A stretch of DNA of 49,568 nucleotides, from NCBI GenBank assembly GCA_900539735.1, contig UQDE01000011.1, positions 1 through 49,568 on the forward strand. The letters are read 5' to 3'. The notes beneath the pieces were generated by a model. That model was not told where the DNA came from, made no database searches, and saw only the letters and a list, made by a program, of their open reading frames with translations. Of the stretch, positions 17,098-25,925 are shown piece after piece. This stretch comes from an uncultured Collinsella sp. (GTDB lineage: Bacteria; Actinomycetota; Coriobacteriia; Coriobacteriales; Coriobacteriaceae). The position numbers were made by a program, and so were the translations under genes. Positions within the stretch are counted from its first letter, which is position 1. Every line of letters begins with the position of its first letter.

Positions 17098-17847
17098 ATG
17101 TTGCTCGAGGGCAAGAAAGCAATCATCACCGGAGGCACGCGCGGTATCGGCTATGCCATCGCCTGCCGCTTTATCGAGGAGGGTGCCACCGTCACCGTCT
17201 TTGGCTCGCGTCAGGAGACCGCCGATGCGGCCGTTGAGAAGCTGACAGCCGTCTATCCCGACGCCAAGGTCTGGGGTCGCTCCTGCGACCTCACCTCACT
17301 CGAAGCCGTGACCGAGGCCTTTACCCAGGCTGCAGCCGATATGGGCGGTCTCGATACGGTCGTCAACAACGCCGGAATCTCCCAGCGCTCACCCCTTTTG
17401 GACTATACAGCCGAGGAGTTCGCCAAAGTTATGGACCTCAACGTCGTCGCCGTCTTTAACGGTCACCAGGCTGCCGCCAAGATCATGACCGAGGCCGGCC
17501 ACGGCGGCACCATCACTACCACAAGCTCGATGGTCGCCAAGTACGGCCAGCCCTCTGGCGTCGGCTACCCCACGTCTAAGTTTGCCGTCAACGGCATGGT
17601 CCAGTCGCTCTCGCGCGAGCTCGCCCCCATGGGCATTCGCGTCAACGCCGTTGCCCCAGGCGTAACCAAGACCGATATGGTCGCCAACCTGCCCGAAGAG
17701 GTCATCAAGCCCATCATCGCCACTATTCCGCTCGGTCGCATGGGCGAGCCCGAGGACGTTGCCAACGCCTTCGTTTTCCTTGCGAGCGACATGTCCTCCT
17801 ATGTCACGGGCGCCATCCTCCCCGTCGACGGGGCAGCCCGCTCCTAA
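17098..17847 (+). CDS. Short-chain dehydrogenase/reductase (FabG-like)
   Basis: The 249-residue classical SDR has the cofactor loop TGGTRGIG at about 11-18, NNAG near 88, the catalytic Ser in TTSSMVAKYG and the YPTSK tetrad (YxxxK). It also has the NAVAPGVTKTDM segment and the C-terminal SSYVTGAILPVDGA, typical of 3-oxoacyl-ACP reductases and similar alcohol/ketone reductases. NADP preference is suggested by the Arg in TRGIG and the following GSR. No fatty-acid genes are nearby, so a FabG housekeeping role is not implied. The ATG at 17098 follows TGGAGGC. A longer in-frame start at 16978 would place its first codons in the promoter. Confidence 0.9.
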   Translation: MLLEGKKAIITGGTRGIGYAIACRFIEEGATVTVFGSRQETADAAVEKLTAVYPDAKVWGRSCDLTSLEAVTEAFTQAAADMGGLDTVVNNAGISQRSPLLDYTAEEFAKVMDLNVVAVFNGHQAAAKIMTEAGHGGTITTTSSMVAKYGQPSGVGYPTSKFAVNGMVQSLSRELAPMGIRVNAVAPGVTKTDMVANLPEEVIKPIIATIPLGRMGEPEDVANAFVFLASDMSSYVTGAILPVDGAARS

Positions 17848-17890
17848 AGGTCGAAAGTTTCGGCTTCGAACCTCAACAGAGTTCAACGCA

Positions 17891-17930
17891 AAAGGCGCGC
17901 TGTCCGCATCAACCGCAGGCAGCGCGCCTT
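17891..17930. terminator. Bidirectional terminator between SDR and antiporter genes
   Basis: AAGGCGCGCTG (17892-17902) pairs with CAGCGCGCCTT (17920-17930), with A's before and a T-rich stretch after. It lies between convergent genes and can serve both. Confidence 0.75.
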
Positions 17931-17968
17931 CTATTATTTGGACGGAACCCGTATCCCGACATTCCTTG

Positions 17969-19531
17969 CTACTTGCCGTCGTCGTCTTGAGCTTCATTGC
18001 GCGCGTAGAGCTCCAGCATGCGGCGGCGGTATTCGTGCACGGCGAGCTTGGCGCGCTCCAGGCGGCGGCGCTCACGCGGAGTCAGCTCGGACGGGTCAAG
18101 CTCATCACCATAGGTCTTATCGGCAAGAAGATGCGCCGCGTCCACGATGCGGGCATCGATGTGGCCGTTCGCTGCCTCGGCGGAAAGACGCTCGGCAATC
18201 GTATCGAGCGTAGGCAAGCCCTCGAATACGCGACCATGTCCATGCGAGGTCAGCAGCTCGTGCTCGCGTGCGAGCAGGCTCGCCAAATCGTGATGGGCGC
18301 GCAGGATGTCGAGCGCGTCGGAAGGATGCTCGGCAACCTCTGCCACGGCGGCGACCGGCGCGGCATCGACCACGCGGTAGAAGAGCTGCGCGAGCAGCGG
18401 CATCAAGAACACCGTGATGGCACCGGCGGCAACCATGACCGACGCAATATCTTGCGACAGCGCGCCCGCGTTGACGGCAACGCTTGTCACGGCAACGATG
18501 ATCGGCAGGGCCGTGGTGCAGTAGAGTGCCACGGTAATGCGACCATACGCCGACACATCGCGCGTCGCAGGACAAATGCCCATAGAGATGAGGATGGGCA
18601 CGGCACGAATAATCAGCAGCGCCACGATAAAGCCCGCGAGCAAGCCCGGACGCGACGCCACGGCCGTCAGGTCAATCTTTGCGCCCGATACGGTAAAGAA
18701 CACCGGAATCAAAAAGCCGTAGGCCAGGCCGTCGAGCTTGGTCTCGAGCGTATGGTTGCCCTCGGGGATGATATAGCGCAGGACAAAGCCGGCGGCAAAA
18801 GAACCCAACACGATGTCGAGATCAAAGACGGCCGAGAACGCCACGAGCGTGACCAAAATAAGCACCGTCAGGCGCACGAAGGTCTGCGACGTGGTATCGG
18901 CGCGCTCCTCGACAAACGCAAAGAAGCGGCTGCCGACGCGCTTGGAACGGCTCGGGACCACGGCCAGTAACACGCAAACCACCGCAAACAAGCCAAGGAT
19001 TACGAGCGTTTGGATGCCAGTGCGAGCAGACAGCAGCACCGACATGGCGAGCACGGGACCGAGCTCGCCCCAAGTGCCATACGCGAGAATCGAGTCGCCC
19101 ACACGCGTGCCGGTGAGCGAGCGCTCACGCATGATGGGCACGAGCGTGCCGAGCGCCGTAGAAGTGAGGGCAAGCGTCACGGCGATACCGTCGAAATGAC
19201 TGACCGAGAACCACGGGGTAAAGCGCACGGCAAGCCAGGCGATACCAAACGTGACGACCCACGTCGCCAAGCCGTAGCGTCCCTCGACGCCCGTGATGCT
19301 CTTGGGGTCGATCTCAAAGCCGGCAAGCAGGAACAAAAAGGCCAGGCCGAGCTCGGACACAAGCGAGACCTCGGCATCCACATGGATAAGGCCGAGCATA
19401 TGCGGGCCCAGCACCGCGCCGAAGACGAGCAAAAAGACCGTTTCGGGAACGGGTTTTCCGGGAATCGCCGAGGCGATGAAGGGGCTTGCAAAGGCCACAA
19501 GCGCGATGATGGCGAGTGAAACGAATGCCAT
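17969..19531 (-). CDS. Cation:proton antiporter, CPA2 (KefB/GerN-like) family
   Basis: The 520-residue membrane protein has about 12-13 hydrophobic segments in its first ~390 residues. It has CPA2 features: PVPETVFLLVFGAVLGPHMLG near the start, LGLAFLFLLAGFEID, LALTSTALGTLVPIM, an acidic membrane Asp/Glu region and FTVSGAKIDL. The last ~130 residues are cytoplasmic and charged. They include ELTPRERRRLERAKLAVHEYRRRMLELYARNE, a likely helical regulatory tail, rather than a recognised TrkA-N domain. It probably exchanges Na+ or K+ for protons in pH or osmotic balance. The ATG follows AGAAAGG. It is divergent from purL. Confidence 0.88.
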   Translation of the reverse strand: MAFVSLAIIALVAFASPFIASAIPGKPVPETVFLLVFGAVLGPHMLGLIHVDAEVSLVSELGLAFLFLLAGFEIDPKSITGVEGRYGLATWVVTFGIAWLAVRFTPWFSVSHFDGIAVTLALTSTALGTLVPIMRERSLTGTRVGDSILAYGTWGELGPVLAMSVLLSARTGIQTLVILGLFAVVCVLLAVVPSRSKRVGSRFFAFVEERADTTSQTFVRLTVLILVTLVAFSAVFDLDIVLGSFAAGFVLRYIIPEGNHTLETKLDGLAYGFLIPVFFTVSGAKIDLTAVASRPGLLAGFIVALLIIRAVPILISMGICPATRDVSAYGRITVALYCTTALPIIVAVTSVAVNAGALSQDIASVMVAAGAITVFLMPLLAQLFYRVVDAAPVAAVAEVAEHPSDALDILRAHHDLASLLAREHELLTSHGHGRVFEGLPTLDTIAERLSAEAANGHIDARIVDAAHLLADKTYGDELDPSELTPRERRRLERAKLAVHEYRRRMLELYARNEAQDDDGK

Positions 19532-19714
19532 GCGATGCCTTTCTCTTGTTTGCGCTTCACTGTAGCACCCTCGCCGTCCTCAACGCGCCGCGAGCTGTCG
19601 TATCATAGTGACGTTTACAAACATGTGGCTCAAGGCGACCCGAGGCTTGCCCCGTAAACCGACCGCTGCCGCATACCGTACCGTACGCCCAACCGATCAG
19701 GAAGGCAGGAACCA

Positions 19715-22700
19715 ATGGTCTCTCGTATCTACGTGGAGAAGAAACCCGGGTTCGACGTCGAGGCTCAGCAGCTCAAGGGCGAGCTGACCGAAATTCTCGG
19801 CATCAAGGGCATCGAGGCCCTGAGGATCATCAACCGCTACGACGTCGAGGGCATCGACGAGGAGCTTTTCCGCTCCTGCGTGCCGACCGTCTTTAGCGAG
19901 CCCCAGGTCGATGTGACCTATGACGAGCTCCCCGCAAGCGATGGCGCCGTCTTTGCCGTCGAATTCCTGCCTGGCCAGTTTGACCAGCGCGCCGACTCCG
20001 CCAGCGAGTGCGTGCAGCTCATCAGCCAGGGCGAGCGCCCCGCCGTGCGCTCCGCCAAGGTCTATATGATCTCGGGCGCTCTGGACGAAGACGCCATCGA
20101 GGCCATCAAGCACTACGTGGTGAACCCCGTCGAGGCGCGCATCGCCTCGCTCGACCTGCCCGAGACGCTGTACATGGAGACCCCCGAGCCCCAGCCCGTC
20201 GAGGTGCTCGACGGCTTCCGCGAGCTCGACGAGGCCGGCCTTGCCGCCTTTATCGCCGATCGCGGCCTTGCCATGGACGAAGCGGACATCGCCTTCTGCC
20301 AGCAGTACTTCCGCGATGAGGATCGCGACCCCACCATCACCGAGATCCGCGTGATCGACACCTATTGGTCCGACCACTGCCGCCACACCACCTTCGGCAC
20401 CGTCCTGGACGACGTGACGATCGACGACGCCGTGGTGCAGCAGGCCTTCGACCGCTACATGGAGATGCGCCACGAACTCGGCCGCGACACCAAGCCCGTC
20501 TGTCTCATGGACATGGGCACCATCGGCGCCAAGTATCTTAAGAAGACCGGCGTCATGACCGATGTCGACGAATCCGAGGAGATCAACGCCTGCACCGTCA
20601 AGGTGAAGGTCGATGTCGACGGCGAGGACCAGGACTGGCTGTTCCTCTTTAAGAACGAGACCCATAACCACCCGACCGAGATCGAGCCCTTCGGCGGTGC
20701 CGCCACCTGCGTGGGCGGCGCCATCCGCGACCCGCTCTCGGGCCGCAGCTATGTGTACCAGGCCATGCGTGTCACCGGCGCCGGCGACCCCACCGTCCCC
20801 GTCTCCGAGACGCTCGAGGGCAAGCTGCCGCAGCGCAAGCTCGTAACCACCGCTGCCGCCGGCTACTCCAGCTACGGCAACCAGATTGGCCTTGCCACCG
20901 GCCAGGTCAACGAGCTCTATCACCCCGGTTACGTGGCCAAGCGCATGGAGGTCGGCGCCGTCGTGGGCGCTACCCCGGCAAACCACGTGCGCCGCGAGTG
21001 CCCCGCCCCCACCGACAAGATTATCCTGTTGGGCGGCCGCACCGGCCGTGACGGCATCGGTGGCGCCACCGGCTCCTCCAAAACCCAGAACACCGAGTCC
21101 ATCGAAACCTCGGGTGCCGAGGTCCAGAAGGGCAACGCCCCGGTCGAGCGCAAGCTGCAGCGTCTGTTCCGCCGCGGCGATGCCTGCCGTCTGATCAAGC
21201 GCTGCAACGACTTTGGCGCCGGTGGCGTCTCGGTCGCCGTGGGTGAACTTGCCGACGGCCTGTATGTCGACCTGGACACCGTGACCAAGAAGTACGACGG
21301 CCTGGATGGCACCGAGCTCGCCATTTCCGAGTCCCAGGAGCGCATGGCCTGCGCCGTCGCCGACGGTGACGTCGAGGAATTCATGGGCTACGCCGCCGAG
21401 GAGAACCTGGAAGCAACCGTCATCGCCGAGGTTACCGCCGAGCCGCGCATGCGCATGGCCTGGAACGGCGTCGCCATCGTCGATCTGTCCCGCGAGTTCC
21501 TCAACTCCAACGGCGCGCCCAAGCACCAGGTCGCCCACGTCTGCGCCCGCAGCGTGTGGCAGCCCAGCTGGGCCGGCACCACGCTTGCCGAGCGCATGAC
21601 CTCGCTCGTCACCGATCTTAACGTCGCCTCCAACAAGGGCCTTTCCGAGCGCTTCGACTCCACCATCGGTGCCGCGACCGTGCTCATGCCCTTTGGTGGC
21701 AAGACGCAGCTCACTCCGAGCTCTGCCATGGTCGCCAAGTTCCCCGTGGACGGCGAGACCACCACAGCGAGCGCTATGGCATGGGGCTTCAACCCCTATC
21801 TGATGGAGGCCGACCAGTTTGCGGGCGCCTACCTGTCCGTGGTCGAGTCCATCGCCAAGCTCGTGGCCGCCGGCTTTGAGCACAAGCGCGCCTATCTCTC
21901 CTTCCAGGAGTACTTTGAGCGTCTGCGCACCGAGGCCGAGCGTTGGGGCAAGCCCATGGCAGCCGTCCTGGGCGCCCTTATGGCCCAGGTCGACCTGGGT
22001 GCCGGCGCCATCGGCGGCAAGGATTCCATGAGTGGCTCGTTTGAAGACGAAGCCGGCGAGCTCAACGTTCCGCCGACCCTGATCAGCTTCGCTGTCGCCG
22101 TTGGCAAGGCGAACCGCGCTGTCTCCCCCGAGTTCAAGGGTCTCACGCATCGCGTCGTCCGTGTCGCCCCCGCCACCTATGGCGAGGACTACCGCCCCGA
22201 TGCCCAGCAGCTGCTCGCCGCATTTGACGCCGTCGAGGCGCTCACCGCCACCGGCGACGCCCTGGCCGTCTCCACGCCCGGCTACGGCTGCGGCGCCGAG
22301 AGCCTCTTTAAGATGTGCGTCGGCAACCAGATCGGTATCGAGCTTGCCGAGGATGTGGACGTGGAGAGCCTCTTCACCCCGCTCTACGGCAGCTTTATCG
22401 TCGAGCTCGCCGAGGATGCCGAGCTGCCCGAGGTCGCCGACGGCGTTGTCGTCGAGCCCCTGGGCACCACCGTCGAGGGCTATGTCATCGATACCGGCTC
22501 CGAGGTCATCGAGCTCTCCGAGCTCCAGGAGGCCTGGGAGAGCGGCATCGAGGGCGTCTTTGCCTACCGCAGCGCCGGCGAGACTGCCAAGGTCGAGACC
22601 ATCGACTTCCGTGCCAAGGATATCCACGTGTACAGCGGCGCCAAGATCGCCCGCCCGCGCGTGGTAATCCCCGTGTTCCCCGGCAACAACTGCGAGTACG

Positions 22701-23461
22701 ATAGCGCCCGCGCTTTCCGCGCCGCCGGCGCCGAGGCCGACACCTTCGTGATCAACAACCTCACGCCCGAGGCCGTCGCCGAAAGCACCCACGAGCTTGC
22801 CCGCCGCATCCGTGCAAGCCAGATCGTCATGATCCCCGGCGGCTTCTCGGGCGGCGACGAGCCCGATGGCTCCGCCAAGTTCATCACGGCGTTCTTCCGC
22901 GCTCCCGAGGTCACCGAGGCAGTCCGCGACCTGCTCAAGGCCCGCGACGGCCTGATGCTGGGCATCTGCAACGGCTTCCAGGCCCTGATCAAGCTCGGTC
23001 TGGTGCCCTACGGCGACATCGTCGACGCCACGCCCGATGCGCCCACGCTGACGTTCAACACCATCGGTCGCCATCAGAGCCGTCTGGTGCGCACCCGTAT
23101 CTCGTCCAACCTGTCCCCGTGGCTATCGCAGTGCAGCCTGGACGACCCCTACACCGTCGCCATCAGCCACGGCGAGGGCCGCTTTGTCGCCAACGACGAG
23201 GTGCTCGCCCAGCTCATCGCCAACGGCCAGGTCGCCACGCAGTACGTGGGCGAGGACGGCAAGCCCAGCATGGATCTTTCCGTCAACCCCAACGGCTCCG
23301 CACTCGCCATCGAGGGCATCACGAGCCCCGACGGCCGCGTCCTGGGCAAGATGGGCCATGCCGAGCGTCGTGGCGACAACCTGTACCGCAACGTGCCCGA
23401 GCATGTCCCCGGCGATAAGTTCATGCCGATCTTTGAGAGCGGCGTGGCCTACTTCGCTTAA
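19715..23461 (+). CDS. purL: Phosphoribosylformylglycinamidine synthase, single-chain PurL
   Basis: The 1248-residue enzyme makes FGAM from FGAR, glutamine and ATP in purine synthesis. It carries both the synthase and the glutaminase in one chain. Landmarks are DTYWSDHCRHTTF near 210-222, ETHNHPTEIEPFGGAATCVGG, the second AIR-synthase half (GGKDSMSGS) and the class I amidotransferase from about 985. That domain has VIPVFPGNNCEYDSA, nucleophile Cys1085 in LGICNGFQ and the MGHAERRGDN segment with the His/Glu pair. The length and motifs fit the clostridial-type long PurL rather than the split PurS/PurQ/PurL set. The ATG follows GGCAGGAACC. It is monocistronic or reads weakly into the EamA gene. 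Confidence 0.97.
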   Translation: MVSRIYVEKKPGFDVEAQQLKGELTEILGIKGIEALRIINRYDVEGIDEELFRSCVPTVFSEPQVDVTYDELPASDGAVFAVEFLPGQFDQRADSASECVQLISQGERPAVRSAKVYMISGALDEDAIEAIKHYVVNPVEARIASLDLPETLYMETPEPQPVEVLDGFRELDEAGLAAFIADRGLAMDEADIAFCQQYFRDEDRDPTITEIRVIDTYWSDHCRHTTFGTVLDDVTIDDAVVQQAFDRYMEMRHELGRDTKPVCLMDMGTIGAKYLKKTGVMTDVDESEEINACTVKVKVDVDGEDQDWLFLFKNETHNHPTEIEPFGGAATCVGGAIRDPLSGRSYVYQAMRVTGAGDPTVPVSETLEGKLPQRKLVTTAAAGYSSYGNQIGLATGQVNELYHPGYVAKRMEVGAVVGATPANHVRRECPAPTDKIILLGGRTGRDGIGGATGSSKTQNTESIETSGAEVQKGNAPVERKLQRLFRRGDACRLIKRCNDFGAGGVSVAVGELADGLYVDLDTVTKKYDGLDGTELAISESQERMACAVADGDVEEFMGYAAEENLEATVIAEVTAEPRMRMAWNGVAIVDLSREFLNSNGAPKHQVAHVCARSVWQPSWAGTTLAERMTSLVTDLNVASNKGLSERFDSTIGAATVLMPFGGKTQLTPSSAMVAKFPVDGETTTASAMAWGFNPYLMEADQFAGAYLSVVESIAKLVAAGFEHKRAYLSFQEYFERLRTEAERWGKPMAAVLGALMAQVDLGAGAIGGKDSMSGSFEDEAGELNVPPTLISFAVAVGKANRAVSPEFKGLTHRVVRVAPATYGEDYRPDAQQLLAAFDAVEALTATGDALAVSTPGYGCGAESLFKMCVGNQIGIELAEDVDVESLFTPLYGSFIVELAEDAELPEVADGVVVEPLGTTVEGYVIDTGSEVIELSELQEAWESGIEGVFAYRSAGETAKVETIDFRAKDIHVYSGAKIARPRVVIPVFPGNNCEYDSARAFRAAGAEADTFVINNLTPEAVAESTHELARRIRASQIVMIPGGFSGGDEPDGSAKFITAFFRAPEVTEAVRDLLKARDGLMLGICNGFQALIKLGLVPYGDIVDATPDAPTLTFNTIGRHQSRLVRTRISSNLSPWLSQCSLDDPYTVAISHGEGRFVANDEVLAQLIANGQVATQYVGEDGKPSMDLSVNPNGSALAIEGITSPDGRVLGKMGHAERRGDNLYRNVPEHVPGDKFMPIFESGVAYFA

Positions 23462-23497
23462 TGCGTCCCATCGGGTACAATCCCCTCGGGTAACAAC

Positions 23498-23534
23498 ACC
23501 CGCCACCGGCACACCCGGTGGCGGGTTCTTTTTT
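23498..23534 (+). terminator. Intrinsic terminator of purL
   Basis: ACCCGCCACCGG (23498-23509) pairs with CCGGTGGCGGGT (23515-23526), followed by TTCTTTTTT. It is 37 bases after the purL stop and just ahead of the next gene's ribosome site, so it may also attenuate read-through. Confidence 0.88.
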
Positions 23535-23559
23535 GCTTCGCGCATACAGGAAGGACATC

Positions 23560-24495
23560 ATGGAAAGCCGCAAGCCGTATCTCGCCACCCTACCCGGACT
23601 CATCCTGGGCTGCCTCGTCTGCTGTGCGCTCTGGGGGTCGGCTTTCCCCTGCATCAAGATCGGTTACGGGCTCTTTGGCATCCCCGCGCACGATAGCGCC
23701 TCACAGCTGCTCTTTGCGGGCTTGCGCTTCACGCTTGCCGGCGCCCTGGTTATCGTTGGGATGAGTGCGGCCCAACGCCGCCCCCTCATTCCGCAGGCTC
23801 GTGACATCAAGCCCATCTTTGTCTTGTCGCTCTTCCAGACTATCGGGCAGTACTTCTTTTTCTACCTTGGACTCTCGCGCGCCAGCGCAATGTCGAGTTC
23901 CATCATCGAGGCCAGCGCCAACTTTCTCGCAATCCTCTTTGCCGCCCTGGCATTTCACACCGAGAAGCTCAATACGCCCAAGGTGCTTGGCTGTGTGCTG
24001 GGCTTTGCCGGCGTCGCGCTCGTCAACCTTTCGGGCGCGGATGGCACCTTTGGCTTTACGCTCGACGGTGAGGGATTTATCTTGGCTTCCACTGTTGCGG
24101 GCGCCCTGTCGACCTGCCTCATTGGCATCTTCTCGCGCGAGCATGACGGCGTCTTGCTCGCCGGCTGGCAGTTTTTAGTCGGTGGCGTGGTCCTTACCGC
24201 CATCGGGTTTTTGATGGGCGGCACGTTGTCCCCCACCGAAATCGCCCCCGCCATCGCGCTCATCATTTATATGGCACTCATTTCCGCCGTCGCGTACTCG
24301 CTGTGGTCCCGCCTGCTCGCCGTCAACCCCGTCAGCCGCGTTTCGGTCTTTGGCTTTATGAACCCGGTCTTTGGCGTGCTGTTGAGCGCACTGCTGCTCG
24401 GCGAGGGCGCTGGCACGAGCCCCGTTACCGTACTTGTTGCCCTGCTGTTGGTCTGCGGCGGCATCATCATCGTCAACAAACCCAAAAAAGCCTAG
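23560..24495 (+). CDS. EamA/DMT-family exporter
   Basis: The 311-residue protein has ten hydrophobic segments in two EamA repeats. The first contains ALWGSAFPCIKIGY and the end-of-repeat FAGVALVNLSG. The second contains the matching ISAVAYSLWSRLLAVNPVSRVSVFGFMNPVFGVLLSALLLGE. The family exports metabolites, often amino acids or purine/nucleoside derivatives; the substrate here is unknown. The ATG at 23560 follows CAGGAAGG. Its only upstream space is the purL terminator, so its expression may depend on leakage from purL or on an unseen promoter. Confidence 0.88.
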   Translation: MESRKPYLATLPGLILGCLVCCALWGSAFPCIKIGYGLFGIPAHDSASQLLFAGLRFTLAGALVIVGMSAAQRRPLIPQARDIKPIFVLSLFQTIGQYFFFYLGLSRASAMSSSIIEASANFLAILFAALAFHTEKLNTPKVLGCVLGFAGVALVNLSGADGTFGFTLDGEGFILASTVAGALSTCLIGIFSREHDGVLLAGWQFLVGGVVLTAIGFLMGGTLSPTEIAPAIALIIYMALISAVAYSLWSRLLAVNPVSRVSVFGFMNPVFGVLLSALLLGEGAGTSPVTVLVALLLVCGGIIIVNKPKKA

Positions 24496-24527
24496 CGAAC
24501 CGCCCTTATTTAGTAGAGGAGATTCAC

Positions 24528-24600
24528 ATGCTTTAGCTTAATGGAGTACATCGGTGAGCTGAGGGCCGCAACGCACGCCAGCGTTCGCCTTTTTTTCTAG
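24528..24600 (+). other. Strong ribosome site with start-stop ORF, then T-rich end
   Basis: GAGGAGATTCAC precedes ATG CTT TAG (24528-24536), a two-codon frame, and a second frame of 19 codons runs from ATG 24541 to TAG 24598-24600. The latter ends across an imperfect hairpin with a seven-T run (24590-24596), which probably terminates the EamA transcript. This may be the remnant of a deleted gene's start or a minimal regulatory ORF. Neither peptide resembles a known protein. Confidence 0.35.
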
Positions 24601-25739
24601 CGTATCTGGACGCCGGCTTTCTTCTTCTCGCGCTTTACGCGGTAGAGCTCCGCGTCGGCAGCGCGAAGCAAGTCTTGCCAGGTATCGACGCCATCACCAA
24701 CCCGTGCATAGCCGATGGACATCCGCAACAGATACGGGACCTCGGCGCGCGCGAGCTCGTCGCTGATTGCCGCGCACAGACACATGATGTCCTGCTCCGC
24801 CGTCGCCTTTTGAAGCACCACGAACTCATCGCCGCCATAACGTGCGATAAAGCCACTAGACGCCGAGCAGACTTCTTTGAGCGCAGCGGAGATGACCTGA
24901 AGCGCATGGTCGCCCTCAACATGTCCATAGCGATCGTTAATCTGCTTAAAGCCGTCAGCGTCCATCATAAGCAGATATACATCTTCGGCCTGATCAACAT
25001 TTGAAAAGAGCGACAGCATATAGGTCTCAAAACGGTTGCGATTGTTGAGGCCAGTCAACGGGTCGGTCGAGATGAGCTGCTCCTGGTAGATGATATAGAG
25101 CAGCAACATGCTAATCATTATGCCGACACAAAGGCCGGGCACCGAGTATACGACCTGAAAGGTACCGCCCACCAGGGCCGGAATGGCGAAAAATGCCAAG
25201 GTTCGATAGATGGCCTTCATCTGCAGACTCTCGACCCTGCGAGATTGCACAAACGCATGCAGGGACGTATGTATAACGTAACAGTAGCTGACGATGGGCT
25301 GGATCATATAGGCAAAGCCGCGACGATACACACCCTGCGAATCGATATAGAACAGGGCGTGCGTCCAGTAACTGGTAAACGCCAGCACGACCACCAGAGC
25401 CGTAGGCAACGCTACAAGCACCACCCTATAGCGCGAGGTCAAAAGGCGAGAACCCTGCACCGTCTCGGAATAGATAAACCAAATGAGGCACGCGATAGCA
25501 AAGAGCGAAAACGAAACCGCGTTGGAAATCCAGTTGGCAGCAATGCCCAACGTGCCGTCCACACCGTCCGAAAGCGTCCAGATCATATCGAATAATATGT
25601 ACGCGGCAGAGGTGTAGCCAAGCATGCTAAACAATAGCTGCTGGGTGCTCGAGAACAAGGAGCGACGACTTCGCACGGCAAGCCCGATAAGAACAATCAT
25701 GCATAGCACGAATATCTCAATCTTGAGTGCCTTAACCAC
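24597..25739 (-). CDS. Membrane-bound diguanylate cyclase (GGDEF)
   Basis: From the GTG at 25739 the protein has 380 residues: about six or seven membrane segments in the first ~220, then a GGDEF domain. The domain contains DPLTGLNNRNRF, MMDADGFKQINDRYGH and the intact active-site motif GGDEF at 302-306, so it should make cyclic di-GMP from GTP. The inhibitory RxxD site normally just before GGDEF is absent (SASSGFIARYGGDEF), suggesting no product feedback. The N-terminal membrane part is not a recognised sensor domain. The frame is open upstream to 25898, but hydrophobicity and the position of the probable promoter favour the GTG start, which has only a modest ribosome site (GAAGG). Confidence 0.85.
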   Translation of the reverse strand: MVKALKIEIFVLCMIVLIGLAVRSRRSLFSSTQQLLFSMLGYTSAAYILFDMIWTLSDGVDGTLGIAANWISNAVSFSLFAIACLIWFIYSETVQGSRLLTSRYRVVLVALPTALVVVLAFTSYWTHALFYIDSQGVYRRGFAYMIQPIVSYCYVIHTSLHAFVQSRRVESLQMKAIYRTLAFFAIPALVGGTFQVVYSVPGLCVGIMISMLLLYIIYQEQLISTDPLTGLNNRNRFETYMLSLFSNVDQAEDVYLLMMDADGFKQINDRYGHVEGDHALQVISAALKEVCSASSGFIARYGGDEFVVLQKATAEQDIMCLCAAISDELARAEVPYLLRMSIGYARVGDGVDTWQDLLRAADAELYRVKREKKKAGVQIR

Positions 25740-25827
25740 TAACCGCCATCCCTTCAATATCCAAGTGGTCTGAATCGACCAATTCGAATCTGGGCAACAA
25801 ACACCCCTACCCGCAGGGGTAAGGGGA

Positions 25828-25858
25828 ATAATAGCAGAGCGCCCGAACGTCACTGCAA
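25828..25858 (-). promoter_or_regulatory. Putative extended -10 promoter of the diguanylate cyclase gene
   Basis: On the minus strand TGCTATTAT supplies an extended -10 (TATTAT at 25828-25833), with TTGCAG (25853-25858) 19 bases upstream. Transcription would start near 25820, at a small hairpin (25802-25820). The promoter is embedded in the terminator hairpin of the upstream permease gene. Confidence 0.4.
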
Positions 25859-25880
25859 GACAGCTCTCGTTCGGGCGCTC
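25837..25880 (-). terminator. Terminator-like hairpin after the kdgT-type gene
   Basis: A perfect 13-bp stem (25837-25849 with 25868-25880) closes over an 18-base loop, 46 bases beyond the permease stop. The tract after it on the minus strand (TGCTATTATTCC) is only moderately T-rich. Confidence 0.7.
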
Positions 25881-25925
25881 AAACGGCGCGAGTTGCACGC
25901 CGAAATCAATTATCGGTAACGGACG

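Noticed and set aside
19532..19714. A purine riboswitch ahead of purL
   Set aside because: The leader lacks the conserved purine-aptamer core and paired loops; only a TATCAT-like -10 near 19603 could be seen.
19697..23074. A 1125-codon open frame on the strand opposite purL
   Set aside because: It mirrors a well-recognised 1248-residue PurL, is made of low-complexity Gly/Asp/Val/His-rich sequence, and arises from the strong third-position G/C bias. There is no ribosome site or family likeness.
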